DNA of 64,000 bases, from the NCBI RefSeq assembly GCF_013177695.1, contig NZ_WOEY01000070.1, positions 25,189 through 89,188 of the forward strand, given 5' to 3'. The first letter of the stretch is position 1; each line of letters opens with the position of its first letter. This DNA is from Paraburkholderia solitsugae (GTDB lineage Bacteria; Pseudomonadota; Gammaproteobacteria; Burkholderiales; Burkholderiaceae). This document shows positions 16,494 to 25,275 of the stretch, piece after piece. A model generated the notes under the pieces. That model was not told where the DNA came from and made no database searches. It worked only from the letters and a program-made list of their open reading frames with translations. A program made the translations under genes and the position numbers.

Positions 16494-17777
16494 ATGAACT
16501 GGGCAGCGAGACTGATTGGCGGACGTTTCCACTACGGCTGGTTGACCGTTGGGGTGGTGTTTCTGGTGTTGCTGGCGGCGGCCGGCACGCGTGCCACGCC
16601 GAGCGTGATGATGGTGCCGCTGGAGCATCAATTCGGCTGGAGCCGCGCGACGATTTCGCTCGCGATCTCCGTGAACATCGCGCTCTACGGTTTGATGGGG
16701 CCGTTCGCGGCCGCGGCGATGCAACGCTTCGGCGTGCGCCCTACCTTGCTGATCGCGCTCGGCACGATGGCGGCAGGCGTGGCGCTGTCGTCGCTGATGA
16801 CGCATCCGTGGCAGATGGTTCTGATCTGGGGCGTGATGGTCGGCGGCTCGACTGGGGTGGCGGCGCTGTCGTTATCCGCGACGGTCGTGACGCGCTGGTT
16901 CACCACGCATCGTGGCCTCGTGATGGGGATTCTCACGGCTAGTTCAGCGACTGGCCAACTGGTGTTCCTGCCAATGCTAGCGGCCATCGCCGAGCATTAC
17001 GGCTGGCGCCAGGTGGTGTGGGTCGTCGCGGGCGCGGCGGCGATCGTATTGCCGCTGGTCGCATTTCTGCTGCCGGAGCGGCCCGCGGATATGAAGTTGC
17101 GCCCGGTCGGCGAACCGGCCGATGCGTCGGTCTCCACCTCCGCGACCAAACAGAATCCACTGACCATCGCCTTCGGCACGCTCGCCATGGCGAGCAAGAC
17201 GCGCGATTTCTGGCTGCTGTTCTTCAGTTTCTTTATTTGCGGCGCTAGCACCAACGGTTACGTCGGTACGCACCTGATCGCGATGTGCGGCGACTACGGC
17301 ATGACCGAAGTGCAGGGCGCCTCCTTGCTGGCCGCCATGGGCATCTTCGATCTGTTCGGCACGACGCTGTCGGGCTGGCTGTCGGACCGCTTCAATAGCC
17401 GCGTGCTGCTGTTCTGGTACTACGGTCTGCGCGGTTTGTCGTTGATGTATCTGCCGCACGCTTTCGGCATCGATTTCTTCGGCCTGCCGTTGTTCGCGGT
17501 GTTCTACGGTCTCGACTGGATCGCCACCGTGCCGCCCACCGTGCGTCTGGCGACCGATGTCTACGGCAAGGAAGCGGCGCCGGTCGTGTTTGGCTGGGTG
17601 GTCGCCGGCCACCAGCTCGGCGCGGCGTTCGCGGCACTCGGCGCGGGCATGTTGCGCGCGAGCCTCGGCACGTACACGGTGGCGTCGATGATTTCTGGCG
17701 GGCTGTGCCTGGTTGCCGCCGTGATCGTGCTGCGGATCAACCGGCCGGCCAAGGTGCCGGAGCCGCAAGCGGTGTGA
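16494..17777 (+). CDS. MFS transporter
   Basis: 427 residues with about twelve membrane segments. The protein starts with HYGWLTVGVVFLVLLAAAGTRATPSVMMVPLE and has the loop-2/3 region AMQRFGVRPTLLIA. The central loop splits two six-helix halves, and the second half has the repeat motif SGWLSDRFNSRVLL. The FHYGW start and overall pattern resemble monocarboxylate or oxalate/formate-type carriers; the substrate is not known. The start at 16494 follows GGAGAA. It is probably controlled by the divergent TetR gene. Confidence 0.9.
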   Translation: MNWAARLIGGRFHYGWLTVGVVFLVLLAAAGTRATPSVMMVPLEHQFGWSRATISLAISVNIALYGLMGPFAAAAMQRFGVRPTLLIALGTMAAGVALSSLMTHPWQMVLIWGVMVGGSTGVAALSLSATVVTRWFTTHRGLVMGILTASSATGQLVFLPMLAAIAEHYGWRQVVWVVAGAAAIVLPLVAFLLPERPADMKLRPVGEPADASVSTSATKQNPLTIAFGTLAMASKTRDFWLLFFSFFICGASTNGYVGTHLIAMCGDYGMTEVQGASLLAAMGIFDLFGTTLSGWLSDRFNSRVLLFWYYGLRGLSLMYLPHAFGIDFFGLPLFAVFYGLDWIATVPPTVRLATDVYGKEAAPVVFGWVVAGHQLGAAFAALGAGMLRASLGTYTVASMISGGLCLVAAVIVLRINRPAKVPEPQAV

Positions 17778-17816
17778 AGCTGCACCTCTGCGCACGGTGA
17801 TCAAAGCAAACCCACG

Positions 17817-17842
17817 CAAACGGCCTCGTTCGGGGCCGTTTG
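17817..17842 (+). terminator. Hairpin after the MFS gene
   Basis: Arms CAAACGGCC (17817-17825) and GGCCGTTTG (17834-17842) around a loop of eight. No long T-run follows, so efficiency is uncertain. Confidence 0.55.
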
Positions 17843-17962
17843 CCATTGCAGCCGACGTGAAAACTAAAGCGCACTTGTTGGCGCGCGGGTGCCTCAGCCC
17901 GGTTATGCTATGAGACCCCGGGCAACCGCCCGCCGATCATGAATTTCGACCGAGAGAAGCGC

Positions 17963-18556
17963 ATGACCAACAAACCCGCCCCTACCGCAGTTGCCATTCA
18001 CGAGCTGATTGCAGGTCGCTGGAGCCCGCGCGCGTATTCGAGCGAGCCGGTGAGCCGCGAGCATCTGCATTCGGTGCTCGAAGCGGCACGCTGGGCGCCG
18101 TCTTCGTATAACGCACAACCGTGGCGTTTCCTCGTATTCGATCGCAGCGTCGATGAAGTCTCGTTCAAGCAGGCATTTGCCACGCTGGTGCCGTTCAATC
18201 AGGGCTGGAATGCGCCGGCGCCGGTGCTGATCGCGGTGACCACGCACACGCTCACCAACAAGGGCGAAGTGAACCGTTGCGCGCCGTACGACGCGGGTGC
18301 CGCGGCGATGGCGCTGGTGCTGCAGGCGCATGCACTCGGTCTCGCCGCGCATCAGATGAGCGGCTTCGATCCGAACGCGTTCCGCACGGCGTTCAAACTG
18401 CCGCACGACGTCGACGTGATTGCCATCATTTCGCTCGGCCATTATGGCGAGGTCGACAAACTCGATCCGGTGCTGCGCGAGCGCGAGAAGTCGGTGCGTC
18501 AGCGTCTGCCGCTTGCCGATATCGCTTATGGCGGCGGCTGGAAGAAGGCGTTCTGA
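17963..18556 (+). CDS. Nitroreductase-family protein
   Basis: 197 residues. The FMN-binding nitroreductase fold shows as RWSPRAYSSEPVSREHLHSVLEAARWAPSSYNAQPWRFLVF, then AAMALVLQAHALGLAAHQMSGFDP and IISLGHYG near the C-terminus. Members reduce nitroaromatics, quinones or flavins with NAD(P)H. I use ATG 17963 (GAGAAG upstream); an in-frame ATG at 17939 would add eight residues. A strong terminator follows. Confidence 0.92.
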   Translation: MTNKPAPTAVAIHELIAGRWSPRAYSSEPVSREHLHSVLEAARWAPSSYNAQPWRFLVFDRSVDEVSFKQAFATLVPFNQGWNAPAPVLIAVTTHTLTNKGEVNRCAPYDAGAAAMALVLQAHALGLAAHQMSGFDPNAFRTAFKLPHDVDVIAIISLGHYGEVDKLDPVLREREKSVRQRLPLADIAYGGGWKKAF

Positions 18557-18584
18557 ACGCCTTGCAGTTGTGGTGGCGACAAAG

Positions 18585-18612
18585 ACGCGCGGCGCTGACC
18601 GCGCGTTTTTTT
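18585..18612 (+). terminator. Rho-independent terminator after the nitroreductase gene
   Basis: Arms ACGCGCGG (18585-18592) and CCGCGCGT (18599-18606), loop CGCTGA, then seven T. Confidence 0.9.
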
Positions 18613-18686
18613 ATTTCGCGTTGGCGGCAATGCGCTGAGGGGTGTGGTCCACTCTGCACGCTGTGCGACGCGTTAAGGCGCGTGGT

Positions 18687-20162
18687 TCATTCCGCGCCGT
18701 CCGCGACGCTCGAAAGCGGCATGGCAACATGCTCGAGCGACTTGCGCTCCGCATCCACGCCCCAGATCGCGGCGATCACCGCCGCGGCGAGCATCAAACC
18801 CGAGCCGACCAGATAGCCAAAAAACACTTCGCTGCGCTGATGCGTATCGATCAGCCGGCCGAAGAACGCCGGGCCGATGATGCCGCCCAGCGCCGTGCCG
18901 AACGCGTAGAAGACCGCGATCGCCAGGGCGCGGATTTCCAGCGGAAACGATTCGCTAACCGTCAGATAAGCCGAACTTGCCGCCGCCGAGGCGAAGAAGA
19001 AGACCACCATCCACGCGATCGTCTGCGTCACCACGGTAAGCATCTGCTGCTCGAACAGATAGCCGCTCAGCGTCAGCAGGAGGCCGGATAGGGCGTAAGT
19101 CGCAGCGATCATCTTGCGTCGCCCGATGACGTCGAAGAGCCGGCCGAGCACCAGCGGTCCGAGGAAGTTGCCGAGCGCGAATGGCAACAGATACCAGCCG
19201 ATGTGGTCGCCCGGCACGTGATAGAAATCAGTCAGCACCAGCGCGTAGGTGAAAAAGATCGCGTTATAGAAGAACGCCTGAGCGGTCATCAACGACAGGC
19301 CGACCAGCGCGCGCCGTCGGTGCACATTGAACAGCGTGTGAAACACCTCGCGCAACGGCGTATGTCCGCGTGCCCGCAGCTTTAGCCGCGTGAGGTCATC
19401 GTCGGAGAGTGCATGGCCTTCGTTGCGAAAGCGCATTTCGATATCGGCGACGATCGAGCGCGCATCGCGTTCACCGCCGTGCGTAAGCAGCCAGCGTGGA
19501 CTTTCGGGTACCCAGATGCGCATCGGCAGAATCGCCAGCGCCAGCACCGCGCCGATGAAGAAACAGGCGCGCCAGCCCCAGTCGCCCGGCAGCAGATTCG
19601 GATCGAGCAAGATGAGTGAGCCCGCCGCGCCGAGTCCCGCGCCGACCCAGAAGGTGCCGTTGATGCCGAGATCGGTCCAGCCGCGCACCCGCGGGGGCGT
19701 GAACTCCTGAATGGTCGAATTGATCGCCGTATATTCACCGCCGATGCCCGCACCGGTGAGAAAGCGAAACAGCAGAAAACTGGCGAGATTCCACGACAAC
19801 GCGGTCGCCGCAGTGGCGGCCAGATACAACGCGAGCGTGATAAAGAACAGCTTGCGACGGCCGAACCGGTCGGTCAGCCAGCCGAAGCCGAGCGCGCCGA
19901 GCACGGCGCCGGTAATGTAAGCGCTGCCGGCGAGGCCCACATCGGCGTTGGTAAAGTGCAACGATGGGCTAGACTTCAGCGCACTTGCCACCGCGCCCGC
20001 CAGCGTCACTTCAAGACCGTCCAGCAGCCACGTCACGCCCAGCGCGACAACGATCTGCGAGTGAAAGCGTCCCCACGGCAAACGGTCGAGCCGCGAGGGC
20101 AGGTCGGTTTCAATGATGGCGGCGTTTTTCTTGTGGACAACGGCGGTAGGCGGCGCGCTCAT
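18687..20162 (-). CDS. MFS transporter, sugar-porter/metabolite:H+ symporter type
   Basis: 491 residues with about twelve membrane helices. Sugar-porter signatures are visible: GWLTDRFGRRKLFF in loop 2-3, RFLTGAGIGGEYTAINSTIQEFTPPRVRG, the PESPRWLLTHGG motif after helix 6, and GRLFDVIGRRKMI in the second half. A large central loop separates the halves. The SV2/YaaU-like pattern suggests a sugar or organic-acid proton symporter; the substrate cannot be read. I use ATG 20162 with AGGAGA upstream; the open frame to 20354 is not family-like. Confidence 0.9.
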   Translation of the reverse strand: MSAPPTAVVHKKNAAIIETDLPSRLDRLPWGRFHSQIVVALGVTWLLDGLEVTLAGAVASALKSSPSLHFTNADVGLAGSAYITGAVLGALGFGWLTDRFGRRKLFFITLALYLAATAATALSWNLASFLLFRFLTGAGIGGEYTAINSTIQEFTPPRVRGWTDLGINGTFWVGAGLGAAGSLILLDPNLLPGDWGWRACFFIGAVLALAILPMRIWVPESPRWLLTHGGERDARSIVADIEMRFRNEGHALSDDDLTRLKLRARGHTPLREVFHTLFNVHRRRALVGLSLMTAQAFFYNAIFFTYALVLTDFYHVPGDHIGWYLLPFALGNFLGPLVLGRLFDVIGRRKMIAATYALSGLLLTLSGYLFEQQMLTVVTQTIAWMVVFFFASAAASSAYLTVSESFPLEIRALAIAVFYAFGTALGGIIGPAFFGRLIDTHQRSEVFFGYLVGSGLMLAAAVIAAIWGVDAERKSLEHVAMPLSSVADGAE

Positions 20163-20352
20163 TGCTATAAGTCTCCTGATTGCCGAAAATTGGCGGCGTA
20201 TCCTGTCGAATCCAGCAATTTTTGTTCCGTCGAGCGGATTTGGGATCGTGTTGCGGGCGTCCCGGAAAGCGTCAGTTGATGCTGGTTGCGCTTTCGTGAT
20301 ACAAAGCCGCTCCCCTTTCTGTCCGCGCCAGCCGTGAGCGGCGATTCCTGCC

Positions 20353-21603
20353 ATGAACTATTGCGCGATTGACTTCGGTACTTCCAATTCGGCCGTGGCC
20401 GTCCCTGACGGCGCTGCGCTTAGGCTTGCGCCGGTCGAGGGCGCCTATACGACACTGCCGACCGCCGTCTTTTTCAACACCGACGAGAACACCCGCGAGT
20501 TCGGGCGTGCCGCGTTGGCGGCGTATATCGACGGTTTCGACGGCCGTCTGATGCGCTCGATGAAAAGTATTCTCGGCTCGCCACTCGCCGAAAACTCGAC
20601 CGATCTCGGTGACGGATCGGCGATCAAGTACACGGACATCATCGCGATTTTCGTCGACCACCTGAAGCGCTCGGCCGAGAAGAGCATCGGCGGCCCGATC
20701 AGCCGCGCCGTGTTGGGCCGCCCGGTGTTCTTCGTCGACGACGATCCGCGCGCGGACCAGATGGCGCAGCAGCAGCTCGAAGCGGCGGCGCGTTCAGCCG
20801 GTTTGCGGGAGATTCACTTTCAGTATGAGCCGATTGCGGCCGCGTTCGACTACGAATCGCATCTGACGGAAGAGGGACTCGTGCTGGTGGCCGACATCGG
20901 CGGCGGTACGTCGGACTTTTCCTTGGTGCGGGTGGGGCCGGAGCGGATGATGCGCGTGGAGCGCAAAGACGACGTGCTGGCCCACCACGGTGTGCACGTT
21001 GCGGGCACGGATTTCGACCGCCGTGTCGAACTGGTGACGATCCTGCGTGAACTCGGCTATCAGACGCTCGACCCCGAAGGTCGCGAGATTCCGAACCGCA
21101 TCTATTTCGATCTGGCCACCTGGCACCTGATCAACACCGTCTACGCACCGAAGCGCGTCAGCGAACTCGCGCTCATGCGGCATCTGTTCATCCAGACCAA
21201 ACATCACGACCGCCTGATGCGCGTCGTGGAACGCCGCCTGGGCCATGCATTGGCTGCTCACGCGGAAGAAGCGAAGATCGGCGTGGCGGCGGGTGGCGAG
21301 ACCGTGATCGACCTCGACGAGGTGGAAGACGACCTGCGCCTGGCATTCGACGAAGCGCAACTCATCAAGGCCGGTCAGGACGAGACGCAGCGCATCGTGC
21401 AGGCGGCGCGCGATACGGTGCAGGCGGCCGGTGTGGCTCCGCGCGACGTCAACGCGATTTACTTCACGGGTGGCTCAACCGGATTGGCGTTTCTGTCGGG
21501 CGCATTGGCCGCGGCATTTCCGGATGCCAAAGCGGTATTCGGCGACCGTCTCGCCAGCGTCGCGACAGGCCTCGGTATTCACGCGCGGCGTTTGTTCGGA
21601 TAA
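20353..21603 (+). CDS. yegD: Hsp70-family chaperone-like protein (YegD type)
   Basis: 416 residues. The actin/Hsp70 ATPase fold shows phosphate 1 YCAIDFGTSNSAVAV, phosphate 2 VLVADIGGGTSDFSLVRV and the adenosine motif IYFTGGSTGLAFL. The usual Hsp70 substrate-binding domain is missing, which is the YegD pattern, so it may act as an ATPase without DnaK-like peptide binding. Its function is unproven. The start is only about 190 bases from that of the divergent MFS gene. Confidence 0.88.
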   Translation: MNYCAIDFGTSNSAVAVPDGAALRLAPVEGAYTTLPTAVFFNTDENTREFGRAALAAYIDGFDGRLMRSMKSILGSPLAENSTDLGDGSAIKYTDIIAIFVDHLKRSAEKSIGGPISRAVLGRPVFFVDDDPRADQMAQQQLEAAARSAGLREIHFQYEPIAAAFDYESHLTEEGLVLVADIGGGTSDFSLVRVGPERMMRVERKDDVLAHHGVHVAGTDFDRRVELVTILRELGYQTLDPEGREIPNRIYFDLATWHLINTVYAPKRVSELALMRHLFIQTKHHDRLMRVVERRLGHALAAHAEEAKIGVAAGGETVIDLDEVEDDLRLAFDEAQLIKAGQDETQRIVQAARDTVQAAGVAPRDVNAIYFTGGSTGLAFLSGALAAAFPDAKAVFGDRLASVATGLGIHARRLFG

Positions 21604-21662
21604 CCAAATTGATCAAACGCATACTGCGGAGATAATCGCCGCATACAGTTACGACGAATATA

Positions 21663-21690
21663 AAAAAACCCCGCCGAGGCGGGGTTTTTT
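21663..21690. terminator. Bidirectional terminator between yegD and the cold-shock gene
   Basis: AAAAAACCCCGC (21663-21674) and GCGGGGTTTTTT (21679-21690), loop CGAG. T-runs on both strands serve the convergent genes. Confidence 0.92.
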
Positions 21691-21714
21691 GCGTCCAGAA
21701 GGAAGCGTGCTTGC

Positions 21715-21918
21715 TTACACCGGCTTGATGTTAGCAGCTTGCTTGCCCTTCGGGCCCGTCTTCACTTCAAACGTAACCTTTTGGTTTTCTTGCAGCGTCT
21801 TGAAGCCTTCCGTGCGGATTTCCGAGAAATGCGCGAACAGATCTTCGCCGCCGCCGTCCGGCGTGATGAAGCCAAAGCCCTTTGCGTCATTGAACCACTT
21901 GACGGTACCGGTTTCCAT
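21715..21918 (-). CDS. Cold-shock protein (CspA family)
   Basis: 67 residues, one cold-shock domain with both RNA-binding motifs: RNP1 KGFGFITP and RNP2 DLFAHF. Such proteins bind single-stranded RNA and melt secondary structure. A near-consensus promoter about 150 bases upstream implies the long 5' leader typical of cold-shock mRNAs. A terminator follows directly. The subtype (cold-induced or constitutive) cannot be read. Confidence 0.96.
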   Translation of the reverse strand: METGTVKWFNDAKGFGFITPDGGGEDLFAHFSEIRTEGFKTLQENQKVTFEVKTGPKGKQAANIKPV

Positions 21919-22067
21919 ATTACTTGTTCCTAAAGATGGTAAATAAGGCCGAAGCCCAATGGGTGCGCATGAAAATCAAGGAAGGGGGTAATGGGACCAA
22001 CCGGAGTACCGTTGATGGGCGAACTACGAAAGACCAATTCACTCGCCGCTTGAAATCCTGCCCGAAC

Positions 22068-22096
22068 GTTATACGGCGATTTCGGGCGAAGGTCAA
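22068..22096 (-). promoter_or_regulatory. Promoter of the cold-shock gene
   Basis: On the minus strand, -35 TTGACC (22096-22091), a 17-base spacer and -10 TATAAC (22073-22068). Transcription would begin near 22061, giving a leader of about 140 bases before the csp ATG. Confidence 0.75.
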
Positions 22097-22352
22097 CACT
22101 CTCATCCCATTTTTACAATGTTTTGATGGATTGGCGTAAAAATTGCTTACAAAGCTTGCTGTTCGTCTGAGAATTTTGCCAGGGAGAACCCTTAGTTTGG
22201 CTGCAACGTGAGGGTGCAACCGTTAAACTACGCGCCGCGCGTCGGTTGCACCTGCTTTTGGACCGCCGCGCACGCATGCGCGTCACCCCGTCCCCAACGC
22301 CACAAGCGATGTCACGCGGTGCCGACATGGTTCTGATGCAATCTGCATGGGA

Positions 22353-22481
22353 CCGGAGTAAGTGCTACAGCACTCACTCCGGCCGACATACGGTGTATGG
22401 GACCAGAGTAAGTGCTTTGCATGGGACCAGAGTAGGCGCTAAAGCGCCAACTCTGGCCGACAGCTAAAGCGCTAACTCTGG
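22353..22481. repeat. Cluster of imperfect palindromes (hairpin repeats) upstream of the permease
   Basis: Three related dyads share the arm pattern CC(A/G)GAGT-N-(A/G)G(T/C)GCT. One is 22353-22366 with 22369-22382. A second, 22427-22440 with 22443-22456, is nested inside a third, 22403-22416 with 22468-22481. Each left arm is preceded by TGGGA, and right arms are followed by (C/T)CGACA. The last copy ends eight bases before the permease ribosome site. Confidence 0.8.
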
Positions 22482-22498
22482 TCGACACAGGAGAGGAT

Positions 22499-24094
22499 GT
22501 GAAAAGTTCTATACAACGGAACATCGGACCGGTCGCGCTTCTGCTGACCGGCTTGGGGTCGATCATCGGATCGGGCTGGCTGTTCGGCGCGTGGAAGGCT
22601 GCAAAAATTGCCGGGCCGGCTGCCATTTGTGCATGGGTTATCGGCGCGATCGTAATTCTCGCGATTGCATTGACCTACGCGGAACTCGGCGCGATGTTCC
22701 CGGAGTCTGGCGGCATGGTGCGTTACGCACGCTACTCGCACGGCGCCCTAGTGGGTTTCATCAGTGCGTGGGCCAATTGGATCGCCATTGTCTCGGTGAT
22801 TCCAATCGAGGCTGAAGCCTCCATTCAATATATGAGTACCTGGCCGTATCCATGGGCGCATGCGCTATTCGTGGATGGGTCATTAACGACCAATGGACTA
22901 CTGCTGTCCGCGGCCCTGGTGATCGTTTACTTCCTGCTGAACTACTGGGGCGTGAAGCTGTTCGCACGCGCCAATTCGGCGATCACGGTCTTCAAGTTCC
23001 TGATTCCGGGTGCGACGATCGCCGGTCTGATGGCGACGGGCTTCCACAAGGAAAACTTCGGTGAAGTGAGCACCTTTGCGCCGTACGGCTGGTCCGCTGT
23101 GCTGACGGCCGTGTCGACGAGCGGTATCGTGTTCGCCTTCAACGGTTTCCAGAGCCCGATCAACCTCGCGGGTGAAGCGCGCAATCCGGCCAAAAGCGTG
23201 CCGTTCGCGGTGATCGGCTCGATCCTGCTGGCATTGGTGATCTACGTGCTGCTGCAAATCGCGTATATCGGCGCGGTGAGCCCGGGCGACGTGATGAAGG
23301 GCTGGAGCCACTTCAACTTCGCTTCGCCGTTTGCCGAACTGGCCATCGCGCTGAACCTGAACTGGCTGGCGATTCTGCTGTACGTCGACGCGTTCGTCAG
23401 CCCGAGCGGCACCGGCACGACCTACATGGCGACCACCACCCGCATGATCTACGCCATGGAGCGCAACAACACGATGCCGAAGATGTTCGGCAACGTGCAC
23501 CCGTTCTACGGCGTGCCGCGTCAGGCGATGTGGTTCAACCTGCTGGTGTCGTTCATTTTCCTGTTCTTCTTCCGTGGCTGGAGCTCGTTGGCGGCGGTGA
23601 TCTCGGTCGCGACCGTGATCTCGTACCTGACTGGCCCGATCAGCCTGATGGCGCTGCGCCGCGCGGCGACGGATCTGGAGCGCCCGCTGCACATTGCGGG
23701 CATGAAGATCATTGCGCCGTTCGCTTTCGTGTGCGCGTCGCTGATCCTGTACTGGGCGAAGTGGCCGCTGACCGGCGAAATCATTCTGTTGATGGTCGTC
23801 GCGCTGCCGGTGTACTTCTACTTCCAGGCGAAGTCGGGTTTTGGCGGCTGGGGGCGTGACCTGAAGGCTGCATGGTGGCTCGTGGCCTACCTGCCGGTGA
23901 TGGCGATCCTGTCGCTGATCGGTAGCAAGGAGTTCGGCGGCCTCGGCGTTCTGCCGTACGGCTGGGACATGCTGGTGGTGATCGCGTTTTCGCTGGTGTT
24001 CTACTACTGGGGCGTGAATAGCGGCTATCGCTCGGAGTACCTCGACGAGCGTCAGACGCACGACGAAGTGCTCGAAGGCATCGGCGCACACTAA
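22499..24094 (+). CDS. APC-family amino acid permease
   Basis: 531 residues with about twelve to fourteen membrane segments. The first helix has the broken-helix substrate motif LTGLGSIIGSGWLFG, and the sixth region SGIVFAFNGFQSPINLAGEARNPAKSVP is the second characteristic APC signature. It imports an amino acid or amine with protons or by exchange. The start is GTG at 22499 with AGGAGAGG directly before it; an out-of-frame ATG overlaps. Gene expression may be influenced by the hairpin repeats immediately upstream. A strong terminator follows. Confidence 0.93.
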   Translation: MKSSIQRNIGPVALLLTGLGSIIGSGWLFGAWKAAKIAGPAAICAWVIGAIVILAIALTYAELGAMFPESGGMVRYARYSHGALVGFISAWANWIAIVSVIPIEAEASIQYMSTWPYPWAHALFVDGSLTTNGLLLSAALVIVYFLLNYWGVKLFARANSAITVFKFLIPGATIAGLMATGFHKENFGEVSTFAPYGWSAVLTAVSTSGIVFAFNGFQSPINLAGEARNPAKSVPFAVIGSILLALVIYVLLQIAYIGAVSPGDVMKGWSHFNFASPFAELAIALNLNWLAILLYVDAFVSPSGTGTTYMATTTRMIYAMERNNTMPKMFGNVHPFYGVPRQAMWFNLLVSFIFLFFFRGWSSLAAVISVATVISYLTGPISLMALRRAATDLERPLHIAGMKIIAPFAFVCASLILYWAKWPLTGEIILLMVVALPVYFYFQAKSGFGGWGRDLKAAWWLVAYLPVMAILSLIGSKEFGGLGVLPYGWDMLVVIAFSLVFYYWGVNSGYRSEYLDERQTHDEVLEGIGAH

Positions 24095-24157
24095 GTTTGC
24101 ACAGAGTCTTTCGCCGGATCGCCGGACCGCCGGATCGTCATGATCCGGCCTGGTACG

Positions 24158-24194
24158 AAAAAAGCCCGCCTGAGTTGCTCAGGCGGGCTTTTTT
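24158..24194. terminator. Bidirectional terminator between the permease and dioxygenase genes
   Basis: AAAAAAGCCCGCCTGAG (24158-24174), loop of three, CTCAGGCGGGCTTTTTT (24178-24194). Confidence 0.93.
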
Positions 24195-24267
24195 GTTGGC
24201 GGCACCTCGTCCGTGTTCTGGTGCTTCGATGACGCTGTTTTGGCGTTGCGTCGACGTTGACGTTGAG

Positions 24268-25053
24268 TCAGGCGGTGCCGAACACGTAATTTGTCATGGC
24301 GAGCGACCGCTGATAGGTCCCGAGTGACTGAATCGCGAGCGAATAATCGTCGTCCGCCGCACCCAGCGCCGCGAATACGGGCAGCAGGTGCTCGTCGGTC
24401 GGATGCATCAGCACCGCGTGCGGCGCCTGACGGCGGTAGTCGAGCAACGCGTCGATGTCGTGCGCAGCGAGCTTCGCCTCGAACCAGTCGGTGAATTCGG
24501 TTACGCGCGGATCGGCGTCTTCCGGGCGCGCGGAAAAGTCCGCGGCGCGTAGGTTGTGCGTGATCTGCCCCGAGCCGATCACCATCACGCCGTCGTCCTT
24601 CAGCGAGCGTAGCGCGCGACCCACGCGGAAGTGATGGGCCGCGTCCATGTGCGGCTGGATCGACAGCTGCGCGACCGGTAGGTCGGCCTCCGGGAACATC
24701 AACAGCATCGGCACCCACGCGCCGTGGTCGAGCCCATGCGGCTGGGCGTCGGCAAGGATGCCGTGTTCGCCGAGCAGCACGGCGGCGCGGCGCGCCACAT
24801 CGGGCGCGCCCGGAGCCGGATATTGAATTTCATACAACTGACGCGGGAAGCCGTAGAAATCGTGGATGGTTTCCGGTGCCGTGGACGTGCTCGCCACCGG
24901 CTGCGCCGTGCCCCAGTGCGCCGACAGCATCAGCACGGCTTCAGGACGCGGCAATTGCGCCGCCAGCGTGCCGAATTCGGCGGAGGGCAGCGAAGGGTCG
25001 ATCGGCAGCGTAGGCGCGCCGTGGGAGAGGAAAAGCGACGGTAAGCGATTCAT
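24268..25053 (-). CDS. Class III extradiol ring-cleavage dioxygenase (DODA/LigB type)
   Basis: 261 residues. Metal-binding His of the DODA-type LigB fold are visible: LFLSHGAPTL (H11), MLSAHWGT (H46), HGLDHGAWVPML and GSGQITHNLR. YgiD-like members open catechols such as DOPA with Fe or Zn; the natural substrate here is unknown. I use ATG 25053 because the family starts at this LPSLFLSHG motif; upstream codons to 25224 are not conserved-looking. The gene stands alone. Confidence 0.92.
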   Translation of the reverse strand: MNRLPSLFLSHGAPTLPIDPSLPSAEFGTLAAQLPRPEAVLMLSAHWGTAQPVASTSTAPETIHDFYGFPRQLYEIQYPAPGAPDVARRAAVLLGEHGILADAQPHGLDHGAWVPMLLMFPEADLPVAQLSIQPHMDAAHHFRVGRALRSLKDDGVMVIGSGQITHNLRAADFSARPEDADPRVTEFTDWFEAKLAAHDIDALLDYRRQAPHAVLMHPTDEHLLPVFAALGAADDDYSLAIQSLGTYQRSLAMTNYVFGTA

Positions 25054-25275
25054 GGCAGCAACGCCGCCGCAAAGACGCGGCGCGGAAGTAGGGTTGCTAT
25101 CAATATAGATCTGTATCCGCGTTTGATAAACGGGTGAAAACGGAATTGATTGTGTTACGGGTGTTGTTAATGGCGATGGAGCGATTGTCGGGCGCCGCTC
25201 GTCTCGGTCGCCAGGTCGTGGCAACGTAGCACCTGCCTTTGCGCCACGCGCTGCCGTGGCATGTCGTACCGCGAA

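Larger units (their letters stand above)
21919..22498. other. 580-base intergenic region: csp leader and promoter, then hairpin repeats
   Basis: The left part holds the minus-strand csp leader and promoter (22068-22096). The right part holds the nested palindromic repeats (22353-22481) just before the permease. Short open frames (such as 21924-22139) cover the csp leader and show no coding signature. Confidence 0.7.

Noticed and set aside
21924..22139. Plus-strand 71-codon frame over the csp leader
   Set aside because: It lies over the antisense of a well-supported csp promoter and leader, with no ribosome site or family resemblance.
22345..22490. CRISPR array
   Set aside because: The repeats are palindromic halves of unequal spacing without uniform spacers, only a few units long, and no cas gene is present.
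22898..24091. 397-codon open frame antisense to the APC permease
   Set aside because: The composition is His/Arg/Gln-rich, as expected of an antisense frame, and there is no ribosome site or recognisable domain.
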